Below, piece after piece: positions 14,637-21,716 of a DNA stretch of 23,187 nucleotides. Under the pieces are notes generated by a model that was not told where the DNA came from, searched no databases, and saw nothing but the letters and a program-made list of their open reading frames with translations. The stretch lies in NCBI GenBank assembly GCA_945889235.1, contig CAMDBK010000014.1:1-23187 (forward strand). Direction: 5' to 3'. The stretch is from Chitinophaga pinensis (GTDB lineage: Bacteria > Bacteroidota > Bacteroidia > SXHM01). Numbering within the stretch: position 1 is the first letter of the stretch; the number at the start of each line of letters is the position of its first letter. A program made the position numbers and the translations under genes.

Positions 14637-15482
14637 TCACTTTGCCAGTGAAATGCGCTTGAAGCCTGTTGCTATCAAACCTTTCTCGGTTTCGTCAAGG
14701 TATTGGCGAATTGATTTTTTGTTGTCTTTAATAAACTCCTGGTTTAACAGTGTGCTTTCTTTGTAGAATTTGTTCAGTTTACCTAAAGCAATTTTCTCCA
14801 GCATCTCTTCAGGTTTACCTTCAGCACGTGCCTGTTCTTTACCGATTTCAATTTCGCGCTCTAAAGTTTTTGCATCCACATCGTCTTTATCCAGAGCAAC
14901 AGGAGCCATAGCAGCAACCTGCATTGCTACATCTTTTGCAGCTGCATCAATTGCTTCGCTTCCGCTTTTGTTGAAACCAACAATAGTAGCTACTTTATTT
15001 CCCGGATGATTGTAAACAACCACTTTTTCTGCATTTACTGTTTCGTAAGAAGACAATTCAATTTTCTCCCCGATTTTTCCAACCTGTTCGGTTACGCGTT
15101 CTTCAACGGTAAGTCCATCAAGGTTCAGTGCTTTCAATTCATCCAGTGTAGCCGGATTTTTTTCAATCGCTAAATCAAGAATAGACGTTGTGAAAGCAAC
15201 GAAAGCATCATTTTTCGCCACGAAATCTGTTTCGCAGTTCAAAACAACTAATACTCCGCGTTTGCCGTCAGCAGTTGTTTTTCCTATTACTACACCTTCT
15301 TTTGCATCACGGTCTGAGCGGTTTGCCGCTACTTTCTGACCTTTTTTGCGAAGGTAATCTACCGCTTCTTCAAAATTTCCGTTTGCTTCTGTTAGTGCTT
15401 TTTTGCAATCCATCATGCCCGCTCCGGTCATCTGACGAAGCTTGTTCACATCTGCTGCTGATATTGTTGCTGTTGTTGACAT
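14637..15482 (-). CDS. tsf: elongation factor Ts
   Basis: 281 residues. Guanine-nucleotide exchange factor that regenerates EF-Tu-GTP. The N-terminal UBA-like domain (VNKLRQMTGAGMMDCKKAL, 12-30, then a DYLRKKG helix) and the TDFVAKN motif (85-91), which contacts EF-Tu, are intact. The length is typical. It follows rpsB after a 69-base spacer that contains degenerate heptamers. Confidence 0.97.
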   Translation of the reverse strand: MSTTATISAADVNKLRQMTGAGMMDCKKALTEANGNFEEAVDYLRKKGQKVAANRSDRDAKEGVVIGKTTADGKRGVLVVLNCETDFVAKNDAFVAFTTSILDLAIEKNPATLDELKALNLDGLTVEERVTEQVGKIGEKIELSSYETVNAEKVVVYNHPGNKVATIVGFNKSGSEAIDAAAKDVAMQVAAMAPVALDKDDVDAKTLEREIEIGKEQARAEGKPEEMLEKIALGKLNKFYKESTLLNQEFIKDNKKSIRQYLDETEKGLIATGFKRISLAK

Positions 15483-15524
15483 TTTATTTTTTACTTTTTT
15501 ACGATTTAAGTGTTTGCTGTTTGG

Positions 15525-15545
15525 CTAACCCCTAACTCCTAATTC
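15525..15545. repeat. degenerate heptad repeat in the rpsB-tsf spacer
   Basis: Three consecutive 7-base units on the + strand, CTAACCC, CTAACTC and CTAATTC, lie a few bases before the rpsB stop. The period matches the repeats in the other two spacers of this operon, but the sequence differs. Confidence 0.6.
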
Positions 15546-15551
15546 CTGTTA

Positions 15552-16406
15552 TTATGCTTTTGCTGCGGGTCTGCGTGCTCCTGAAGATGGTCTTCTGCTT
15601 CCGGGCTTGCGTGTAAGTCCTGGTTTTCCGCCTTCTTCCACTACCTCAGCTTTTGCAAACTTATTTGTTTCTGTCGCTTCTTCGCCTTCTTCAGTTTCAT
15701 CATCTTTGTCTTTAGAAACTTTACGTTCTTCCAGACCTTCTATAACTGCGTTAGCAATAGTTGAAACAATCAGTTCAATTGATTTTGAAGCATCATCGTT
15801 TGCAGGAATTGCAAAGTCAACCAGATTAGGGTTTGAGTTTGTATCTACAATTGCAAATGTTGGGATGTTCAGGCGTTTTGCTTCTGCAACTGCGATATGC
15901 TCTTTAGAAATATCAACAATGAAAAGCGCTGCAGGAAGACGGCTTAAGTCAGCAATGCTGCCTAAGTCTTTTTCCAGCTTCTCACGCTGACGAGAAATTT
16001 GCAGTTTTTCTTTTTTAGAAATAGTATCAAAAGTTCCGTCAGTTGTCATGCGGTCAATTGTTGCCATTTTCTTCACCGATTTACGGATAGTAGCAAAATT
16101 GGTCAGCATTCCACCGGGCCAGCGCTCGGTAACAAAAGGCATGTTCACTCTTTTCGCTTCGCGGGCTACAATTTCTTTTCCTTGTTTTTTAGTAGCTACG
16201 AAAAGAACTTTTTTCCCTGATTTTGCAATTTGCTTTACAGCAGCCACTGCTTCAGCAAGCTTTGCAGTTGTTTTGTTCAGGTCAATAATATGGATACCGT
16301 TTTTCTCCATGAAAATGTAGGAAGCCATAGCAGGATTCCATTTTCTTTTGAGGTGTCCAAAGTGAACACCTGCATCCAGCATTTCTTTTGTTGTTGGTAA
16401 TGACAT
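15552..16406 (-). CDS. rpsB: 30S ribosomal protein S2 (uS2) with long C-terminal tail
   Basis: 284 residues. Binds the 30S subunit between head and body. The conserved core is complete: LDAGVHFGHLKRKWNP (10-25), FVATKKQ (69-75), VTERWPGGMLTNFATI (92-107), LPAALFIVDISKEHIAVAEA (157-176) and NIPTFAIVDTNSNP (180-193). After about residue 230 there is an extra tail of about 54 residues, first acidic (DDETEEGEEATET) and then basic and proline-rich (TRKPGSRRPSSGARRPAAKA), probably disordered. Confidence 0.97.
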   Translation of the reverse strand: MSLPTTKEMLDAGVHFGHLKRKWNPAMASYIFMEKNGIHIIDLNKTTAKLAEAVAAVKQIAKSGKKVLFVATKKQGKEIVAREAKRVNMPFVTERWPGGMLTNFATIRKSVKKMATIDRMTTDGTFDTISKKEKLQISRQREKLEKDLGSIADLSRLPAALFIVDISKEHIAVAEAKRLNIPTFAIVDTNSNPNLVDFAIPANDDASKSIELIVSTIANAVIEGLEERKVSKDKDDETEEGEEATETNKFAKAEVVEEGGKPGLTRKPGSRRPSSGARRPAAKA

Positions 16407-16407
16407 G

Positions 16408-16476
16408 TATTAGTTTAAAGTTATTAGTTTAAAGTTATTAGTATTCTATGGTCTATGGACTATCGTCCATCGACTC
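16408..16476. repeat. heptad repeat block filling the rpsI-rpsB spacer
   Basis: The 74-base gap between rpsI and rpsB is almost all 7-base units in constant phase. First comes an alternating 14-mer (TTTAAAG, TTATTAG; TTATTAG at 16421-16427 and 16435-16441), then TATTCTA, TGGTCTA, TGGACTA, TCGTCCA, TCGACTC (16442-16476). The second half also contains inverted pairs (TGGAC with GTCCA). Confidence 0.8.
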
Positions 16477-16480
16477 ATTC

Positions 16481-16867
16481 TTAACGTTTGCTGAACTGGA
16501 AGCGTTTTCTCGCTTTCTTTTGTCCGAATTTTTTACGCTCAACCATGCGTGGGTCACGGGTCATAAGACCTGCAGCGCGCAAAGTTGGTTTGTTTTCGGC
16601 ATTGTATTCAACCAATGCACGTGCAATTCCAAGGCTGATAGCTTCCGCCTGGCCTGTAATTCCTCCGCCTTCAACTGTAACAGTTACATCAAAGTCAGTT
16701 GCTGAGTTAGTCAATGACAATGGTTTTGTAACCGAAGTTTGAAGTGTAGTGATTGGAAAATATTGTTTGTAATCTTTATCGTTTACAACGATGTTACCTT
16801 TTCCTTTTTTCAGGTAAACACGGGCAACAGCCGTTTTTCTTCTTCCGAGAGCGTTGATGACTTCCAT
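16481..16867 (-). CDS. rpsI: 30S ribosomal protein S9 (uS9)
   Basis: 128 residues, normal length. GRRKTAVARVYLKKGKG (8-24), GGGITGQAEAISLGIARAL and the basic C-terminal tail ending KKARKRFQFSKR, which reaches the P-site tRNA, are all present. It is second in the rplM-led cluster, separated from both neighbours by repeat-filled spacers. Confidence 0.98.
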   Translation of the reverse strand: MEVINALGRRKTAVARVYLKKGKGNIVVNDKDYKQYFPITTLQTSVTKPLSLTNSATDFDVTVTVEGGGITGQAEAISLGIARALVEYNAENKPTLRAAGLMTRDPRMVERKKFGQKKARKRFQFSKR

Positions 16868-16875
16868 TTTTTTTC

Positions 16876-16942
16876 AGATTTGAGATTTGAGATTTGAGAT
16901 TTGAGATGCTAGTCTAATGTCTAACATCTCATATCACATATC
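16876..16942. repeat. heptad repeat block, partly inverted, filling the rplM-rpsI spacer
   Basis: Four exact copies of AGATTTG (16876-16903), then AGATG, a short link, and five degenerate heptads in phase: TCTAATG, TCTAACA, TCTCATA, TCACATA, TCTTATC (16913-16947), the last running into the rplM stop codon. The two halves are near-inverse: GATTTGAGATTTGAGATG (16891-16908) pairs with CATCTCATATCACATATC (16925-16942) at 15 of 18 positions, with a 16-base loop. Confidence 0.85.
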
Positions 16943-17398
16943 TTATCGTATAGTATTAATGTTGATTTCTTTTGGTTGCTGTGCTTCGTGTTTGTGCTCA
17001 CTTCCGGCATAAACGTGAAGGTTTTTGTTGATGGCTCTACCTAATTTGTTTTTAGGCAACATACCATAAACCGCTTTGGTAATTACTTCCGAAGGGTTCT
17101 TTGCGAAAAGCTCACGTGGCGTTGTAAAACGCTGACCGCCCGGGTAGCCGGTGTGGCGCACATATTCTTTATCATCCAATTTAGCTCCGCTCAGCACAAC
17201 TTTTTCGGCATTGATAACTACTACGTTATCGCCACAATCCATGTGAGGGGTGTAATTGGTTTTATGTTTTCCGCGAATAAGAATGGCAAGCTGAGATGCC
17301 AAACGTCCGAGCGTTTGTCCTTCGGCATTTACCAAAACCCAATTTTTGGTTGCCGTAGCCTTATTGGCTGAAACGGTTTTGAAACTTACTGAATCCAC
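16943..17398 (-). CDS. rplM: 50S ribosomal protein L13 (uL13)
   Basis: 151 residues. Early-assembly 50S protein. It contains WVLVNAEGQTLGRLASQLA (20-38), RGKHKTNYTPHMDCGDNVVVINAEKV (from 42), HTGYPGG and a VYGMLPKNKLGR segment, all typical. It is first gene of the rplM-rpsI-rpsB-tsf cluster and has a recognisable promoter with a leader of about 50 bases. Confidence 0.97.
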   Translation of the reverse strand: MDSVSFKTVSANKATATKNWVLVNAEGQTLGRLASQLAILIRGKHKTNYTPHMDCGDNVVVINAEKVVLSGAKLDDKEYVRHTGYPGGQRFTTPRELFAKNPSEVITKAVYGMLPKNKLGRAINKNLHVYAGSEHKHEAQQPKEININTIR

Positions 17399-17453
17399 TG
17401 TCTGTTAATGTTTTAGCTGTTAAAATTTTGAATACTACCCTAAAAAGGGGCTG

Positions 17454-17482
17454 CAAATGTAAAACTATTTTTGATATTTCAA
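17454..17482 (-). promoter_or_regulatory. promoter of the rplM-rpsI-rpsB-tsf operon
   Basis: On the minus strand TTG (complement of 17480-17482), 18 bases, then TACATTTG (complement of 17454-17461) followed by C. This matches the Bacteroidota -33/-7 promoter with a spacer one base short of 19. Transcription should begin near 17447, leaving about 50 bases of leader that contain a small CCCCTTTTTAGGG hairpin. Confidence 0.7.
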
Positions 17483-17514
17483 CATGAAAGTGTTGATAAT
17501 TTATTCATGTTGAA
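17478..17514. promoter_or_regulatory. 11-bp inverted repeat over the rplM -33 box, operator candidate
   Basis: TTCAACATGAA (17478-17488) and TTCATGTTGAA (17504-17514) are exact inverse repeats separated by 15 bases. The first arm contains the -33 TTG of the rplM promoter. No T-run follows either arm. It could be an operator for a dimeric regulator or a hairpin; regulation is inference. Confidence 0.55.
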
Positions 17515-17517
17515 TCA

Positions 17518-17530
17518 GCTAAGGCTTAGC
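17518..17530. promoter_or_regulatory. 13-bp perfect palindrome between rplM and the esterase gene
   Basis: GCTAAG G CTTAGC, a perfect palindrome with a one-base centre, located between the two divergent promoters. It is too tight for an RNA hairpin loop and better suited to a dimeric DNA-binding protein. It could also be chance. Confidence 0.4.
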
Positions 17531-17565
17531 ATACAACAAAAATATGGTTTTTTGATATGGATTTA

Positions 17566-17573
17566 TACCTTTG
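17566..17573 (+). promoter_or_regulatory. -7 promoter box for the secreted esterase gene
   Basis: TACCTTTG matches the -7 consensus 36 bases before the ATG at 17610. No TTG is found at the standard spacing. Confidence 0.5.
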
Positions 17574-17609
17574 AACCGACTGAACTTTTATAACCATAAA
17601 ATTCATTGC

Positions 17610-19130
17610 ATGAAAAAATTTCCACTCTCTGTTTTTCTGCTTTCTTGTTTTACAACTGCCTTTTCCCAAGACTGCACCGACTGCCGCTACATCTCCCCTG
17701 TTTTTGATTCGGTAACTGTTGAAACCGTTCATTTCGGGCAAGGTCTAACTATTGATGGCGACACCATGCAGCTTTACATGGATGTGTATCAGCCCTATGG
17801 CGATACGATGCAGGCGCGTCCTGTAATAATTTTTGCATTTGGCGGTGGCTTTGTGCAGGGCAGCCGAACGGACTGGTATGTAATTGAAGTCTGTAACCAG
17901 TTTGCAAAAGCCGGTTATGTATGTGTAGCACCTGATTACCGCACCGGTATTGATTACGGTGAAATACTTGCGCTTCAGCATATGCGTATTTTCTTTCGTC
18001 CCATGCAGGATATGCGTGCCTGCATTCAACAAATAAAGGCGGATTATTCAGAACTGGGAAATAATTTCAAGGTTGATACCAATAAGATATTTGTTGGCGG
18101 AGCATCATCAGGAGCTATTACCGCATTGATGACTCAGTACTGTGATAAAGAATCAGAAATGGCGCAAATGGGCGACATTGCTGCATTGAATGCTTTAGGA
18201 GGTTTTAACAGCAGCACCGGCTATTACCCGAATTACAGCTGGAATGGTGTAGCCGTTATTAATGTTGCGGGTGCGCTTATTGATGCCAACTGGATTGAGT
18301 CGGGCAATATTCCGGTAATATCTGCGCATGGCGATGCGGATGCCATTGTGCCTTATAAGTATGGCGGATTTGGTGGAATTTCGTTTGGCTTCTTTGATTT
18401 GCAGGGAAGCTTTGTAGTTGACTCAATGGCAACAGCAAAAGGGGTTTGCAGCTACCTCTATACTATGGCAGGTCAAAACCATCCTTCTGATACCATGGGT
18501 GTTGAATACATCAAAAGTGTTGTTCATCGCCTTGCTTTGCGGGCGCATGCTGTATTGACGGGTCGCTCGTTCTGTTGTCCCATGAAGGTAGATGTGCAAC
18601 CCGGTGACACCCTGTTTCACTGGTACGATCAGGTGCCTGTTGATGTAACACTTACTTCTGCTCTTACTAATGACAACGGTAATGCTATTATACAATGGTG
18701 CAGTATTCCCTGCCAGTTTTCAGGAACCGGAAATTCAATAACCTTTCAGGAAGCGGATACCAATTTACGGTACGTTGTTGCTATGGCTTATGAGGGTGGC
18801 TGCGAATCTTCAGACCTGTACATTGTTAGCGATACGGCTATGTGGGAATCCATTCATGAATACAGTTATTCCGTTGACTTTTCTGTTTATCCGCAACCCG
18901 CAAATTCACAGATTACAATAAGCGCTGACTTAAAACAAAATTCAGTGAAAGCGATTACTGTTGAATTATATAATATCAAAGGACAAACTGTTTTTGTACA
19001 ACAGTTTCCGACAAATCAAAAATTGCAGGTAAGCATTGAAACCAATGATTTCCCGTCAGGAAATTATTTGCTGAGATTGAAATCTGGCAACGAAATTCTG
19101 GGTGCAAAAAAGATTATTGTGTCAAGGTAG
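17610..19130 (+). CDS. secreted alpha/beta-hydrolase (esterase/lipase-like) with T9SS sorting domain
   Basis: 506 residues from the ATG at 17610, which begins a signal peptide (MKKFPLSVFLLSCFTTAFS, about 1-19); the open frame extends 13 codons upstream but into the promoter. The catalytic domain has the FGGGF oxyanion loop (77-81), the nucleophile elbow GASSG (164-168, Ser166), a probable Asp in HGDADAIVP (D244) and a probable His in QNHPSD (H291). Paired cysteines near the N-terminus (DCTDC) suggest a disulfide. A linker region (about 325-420) precedes a C-terminal type A sorting domain: VYPQPANSQITIS, then VELYNIKGQTV, then SGNYLLRL, ending KKIIVSR. Such a domain targets proteins to the type IX secretion system, so it should be exported and possibly surface-anchored. 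The substrate is unknown. Confidence 0.88.
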   Translation: MKKFPLSVFLLSCFTTAFSQDCTDCRYISPVFDSVTVETVHFGQGLTIDGDTMQLYMDVYQPYGDTMQARPVIIFAFGGGFVQGSRTDWYVIEVCNQFAKAGYVCVAPDYRTGIDYGEILALQHMRIFFRPMQDMRACIQQIKADYSELGNNFKVDTNKIFVGGASSGAITALMTQYCDKESEMAQMGDIAALNALGGFNSSTGYYPNYSWNGVAVINVAGALIDANWIESGNIPVISAHGDADAIVPYKYGGFGGISFGFFDLQGSFVVDSMATAKGVCSYLYTMAGQNHPSDTMGVEYIKSVVHRLALRAHAVLTGRSFCCPMKVDVQPGDTLFHWYDQVPVDVTLTSALTNDNGNAIIQWCSIPCQFSGTGNSITFQEADTNLRYVVAMAYEGGCESSDLYIVSDTAMWESIHEYSYSVDFSVYPQPANSQITISADLKQNSVKAITVELYNIKGQTVFVQQFPTNQKLQVSIETNDFPSGNYLLRLKSGNEILGAKKIIVSR

Positions 19131-19142
19131 TTTTAAAAGTCC

Positions 19143-19150
19143 TATCTTTG
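19143..19150 (+). promoter_or_regulatory. -7 promoter box for purF
   Basis: TATCTTTG followed by CAG, 10 bases before the purF ATG at 19161. A TTG at 19117-19119 is 23 bases upstream, longer than the ideal spacing. The untranslated leader would be very short. Confidence 0.55.
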
Positions 19151-19160
19151 CAGCCTCTTA

Positions 19161-21062
19161 ATGAGCGACTCAATAAAACACGAGTGCGGAATTGCACTCA
19201 TCAGGCTGCTCAAGCCACTCGAATTTTACCGCGAAAAATACGGCACAGCCTTTTACGGGCTTAACAAACTGTATCTTTTGATGGAAAAACAACACAACCG
19301 CGGACAGGATGGCGCGGGTGTTGCCACTATTAAATTAGATGTTGAACCCGGAAGCCGATACATCAGCCGTTACCGCTCCAACGCAGCACAACCAATCAAA
19401 GATGTTTTTGCGCAGATAAATACAAGACTGGAATTAGCGCAACGCACTAATCCCGATAAGATGAATGATGTTGCCTGGCTGAAAAAGAATATTCCGATTA
19501 TGGGTGAATTGCTGCTTGGTCACTTGCGTTACGGTACATACGGAAAAAACAGCATTGAAAGTTGTCATCCTTTTTTACGCCAGAATAACTGGATGACACG
19601 TAATTTAGTTGTTGCGGGAAATTTTAATCTCACCAATGTTGATGCGCTTTTTCAGCAATTGGTTGAAATCGGTCAGCACCCGAAAGAAATGACTGACACC
19701 GTTACGGTGATGGAAAAAATCGGGCATTTTCTAGATGAAGAAAATGAAATGCAATTTCAAAAATTCAAAGCGCTTGGGTATTCAAATAAGGAAATATCAA
19801 CACTGATTGCTGAAAACATGGACATCCAGAGTTTGCTTGCCGGAGCTGCAAAAAAATGGGATGGTGGTTATGTGATGGCGGGATTGATAGGTCATGGTGA
19901 TGCGTTTGTATTGCGCGACCCGAACGGAATTCGTCCCGCCTATTATTATTACGATGATGAAGTAGCGGTGGTAACTTCTGAACGCCCGGCAATGCAAACT
20001 GTATTCAACATTCCGTTTGAAGCGATAAAAGAAATTACTCCGGGACATGCGCTCATTATCCGTAAAGACGGGCGCATTGGTGAGTTTATGATCCGTGAAC
20101 CGGAAGAGCGTAAATCCTGTTCATTTGAACGCATTTATTTCAGTCGCGGAAGTGATTCTGAAATTTATAAAGAGCGTAAACAGTTGGGCAGAAATATTTG
20201 TGAACGGGTTTTGGAAAGTATTGACCACGATACAAAAAACACGGTGTTTTCTTTTATTCCCAACACTGCCGAAACCGCTTTTTACGGAATGATAAAAGGC
20301 CTGGAGGCTTACCTGAATAATGTGAAGGTGAAGAAGATAAAAGCGATGGGGAATAACATCGATACTGAAAAGCTGGAAGATATTATTTCACGCAGACCAC
20401 GCATAGAAAAGATTGCTATTAAAGATGCAAAACTCCGCACGTTTATTACCGAAGATGCTGCACGCGATGAATTGGTTGCACACATTTACGACATCACGTA
20501 TGGCACAGTGCGCGCGGGAATCGACAACCTTGTAGTGATTGATGATTCTATTGTTCGCGGAACAACATTGCGTCAAAGTATTATAAGAATGTTAGACCGT
20601 TTGCAGCCGAAAAAGATTGTGATTGTTTCTTCTGCTCCTCAAATCCGTTATCCTGATTGCTATGGAATTGATATGGCTAAACTGGGCGACTTTGTTGCCT
20701 TCCGTGCAATGATTGCTTTGCTCAAAGAAAACTTCAAAGAAAATATGCTGGATGAAGTTTATGAAAAAGCAAAGGCGCAAATGGAATTACCGAAAGAAGA
20801 AACGGTGAACTGCGTAAAAGAATTGTATCGCCAATTTACGGTTGAACAGATTTCAGATAAAATTGCACAACTCATTACACCACCAGAAACTAATGCAAAA
20901 GTGGAAGTTATTTTTCAGTCGTTAGAGAATCTTCACAGCGCAATTCCTGACCACACAGGTGATTGGTATTTTTCCGGTGATTATCCAACACCGGGCGGAA
21001 ACCGTGTGGTAAACAAAGCTTTCATAAATTTTATTGAAGGCAAAAATGTGAGAGCGTATTAA
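19161..21062 (+). CDS. purF: amidophosphoribosyltransferase, long form
   Basis: 633 residues, longer than the usual 470-510 but like the long form I know from Bacteroidota. Makes 5-phosphoribosylamine from PRPP and glutamine, the first committed step of purine synthesis. The N-terminal Ntn glutaminase domain has the nucleophile Cys9 in HECGIALI, preceded by eight residues that would have to be removed, then NRGQDGAG (46-53), HLRYGTYG and an NFNLTN motif. The C-terminal phosphoribosyltransferase domain has the PRPP loop VVIDDSIVRGTT (about 458-469), followed by SSAPQIRYPDCYGID. The extra length lies mainly between the two domains and at the C-terminus. It could be a second, divergent PurF paralogue rather than the main biosynthetic enzyme. 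Confidence 0.9.
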   Translation: MSDSIKHECGIALIRLLKPLEFYREKYGTAFYGLNKLYLLMEKQHNRGQDGAGVATIKLDVEPGSRYISRYRSNAAQPIKDVFAQINTRLELAQRTNPDKMNDVAWLKKNIPIMGELLLGHLRYGTYGKNSIESCHPFLRQNNWMTRNLVVAGNFNLTNVDALFQQLVEIGQHPKEMTDTVTVMEKIGHFLDEENEMQFQKFKALGYSNKEISTLIAENMDIQSLLAGAAKKWDGGYVMAGLIGHGDAFVLRDPNGIRPAYYYYDDEVAVVTSERPAMQTVFNIPFEAIKEITPGHALIIRKDGRIGEFMIREPEERKSCSFERIYFSRGSDSEIYKERKQLGRNICERVLESIDHDTKNTVFSFIPNTAETAFYGMIKGLEAYLNNVKVKKIKAMGNNIDTEKLEDIISRRPRIEKIAIKDAKLRTFITEDAARDELVAHIYDITYGTVRAGIDNLVVIDDSIVRGTTLRQSIIRMLDRLQPKKIVIVSSAPQIRYPDCYGIDMAKLGDFVAFRAMIALLKENFKENMLDEVYEKAKAQMELPKEETVNCVKELYRQFTVEQISDKIAQLITPPETNAKVEVIFQSLENLHSAIPDHTGDWYFSGDYPTPGGNRVVNKAFINFIEGKNVRAY

Positions 21063-21117
21063 GCCTTTCGCTTGATTCCAATTTCTATAAAATATAAATT
21101 CACATTCTGTTTTTTCC

Positions 21118-21125
21118 TAAATTTG
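21118..21125 (+). promoter_or_regulatory. -7 promoter box for the toxin-antitoxin pair
   Basis: TAAATTTG followed by C, 20 bases before the antitoxin ATG at 21145. No TTG is seen at the 19-base spacing, as might be expected for a promoter dependent on or controlled by a regulator. Confidence 0.5.
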
Positions 21126-21144
21126 CAATCGCAGAACAATCATC

Positions 21145-21357
21145 ATGAAGCAAATAACATTAAACGTAGCGGACAATAAACTTGATTTCTTTATTGACTT
21201 AATCAGGAATTTTGATTTTGTTAAAGTTGAAAATCAAACCGAACCAAGTAAAGCAGAAATTCTCGAAAGCATTGAAACAGGAATGAAACAGGTTGAACTT
21301 ATCCGCAAAGGAAAGTTGCCGAAGAAAAAGATAGAAGACTTGTTGCGTGAGTTATAG
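21145..21357 (+). CDS. type II antitoxin
   Basis: 70 residues, starting MKQITLNVADNK. An N-terminal strand and helix (FFIDLIRNFDFV) are followed by a charged C-terminal helical part (EILESIETGMKQ, then KKKIEDLLREL), the usual layout of small antitoxins that wrap the toxin with their C-terminus. It is called from context: it overlaps the start of a RelE-like toxin by 11 bases, so the two are translationally coupled with the antitoxin first. Antitoxins of this kind normally repress their own promoter together with the toxin. The exact family is not recognised. Confidence 0.78.
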   Translation: MKQITLNVADNKLDFFIDLIRNFDFVKVENQTEPSKAEILESIETGMKQVELIRKGKLPKKKIEDLLREL

Positions 21358-21682
21358 CATAATCTATACTCCTGAATTTGAAAAACAATTAAAGCGACTT
21401 TGTAAGAAACACAAATCACTTCCGAAAGACCTTTCTGTATTAGTTGCAGAACTGAAAGTAAACCCCGAAAGCGGAACTCCATTAGGACATAATTGCTACA
21501 AAATACGACTTGCCATTTCGTCTAAAGGAAAAGGGAAATCGGGAGGAGCACGTGTAATCACGTTTGTAATTCTAACAGAAAAAGAAATCTACCTTATGTC
21601 TATTTACGATAAATCGGAACAGGCAAGTATTTCGGATAAGGATATCAGCGTTATGCGAAAGCAAATAAAACCGAAAAAATAA
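21347..21682 (+). CDS. RelE/ParE-superfamily toxin
   Basis: 111 residues, starting at GTG 21347 inside the antitoxin gene. The N-terminus SYSIIYTPEFEKQLKRLCKK is typical of RelE/ParE-type toxins (strand, then helix F.k.lk.L.kk). The core strand pattern YKIRLAISSKGKGKSGGARVITFVI and IYLMSIYDKSEQ, ending in a basic tail, also fits. RelE members cut mRNA on the ribosome and ParE members poison gyrase; the basic GKGKSGGARVI region favours the RelE/HigB mRNA-interferase side, but this is inference. The length is normal and nothing looks broken. Confidence 0.83.
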   Translation: MSYSIIYTPEFEKQLKRLCKKHKSLPKDLSVLVAELKVNPESGTPLGHNCYKIRLAISSKGKGKSGGARVITFVILTEKEIYLMSIYDKSEQASISDKDISVMRKQIKPKK

Positions 21683-21716
21683 AATTCAATAGAAAGCAGA
21701 AATGCAAAAAATATAA

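Noticed and set aside
15525..16947. CRISPR array in the ribosomal operon spacers
   Set aside because: Units are 7 bases without spacers of unique sequence, and no cas genes are present.
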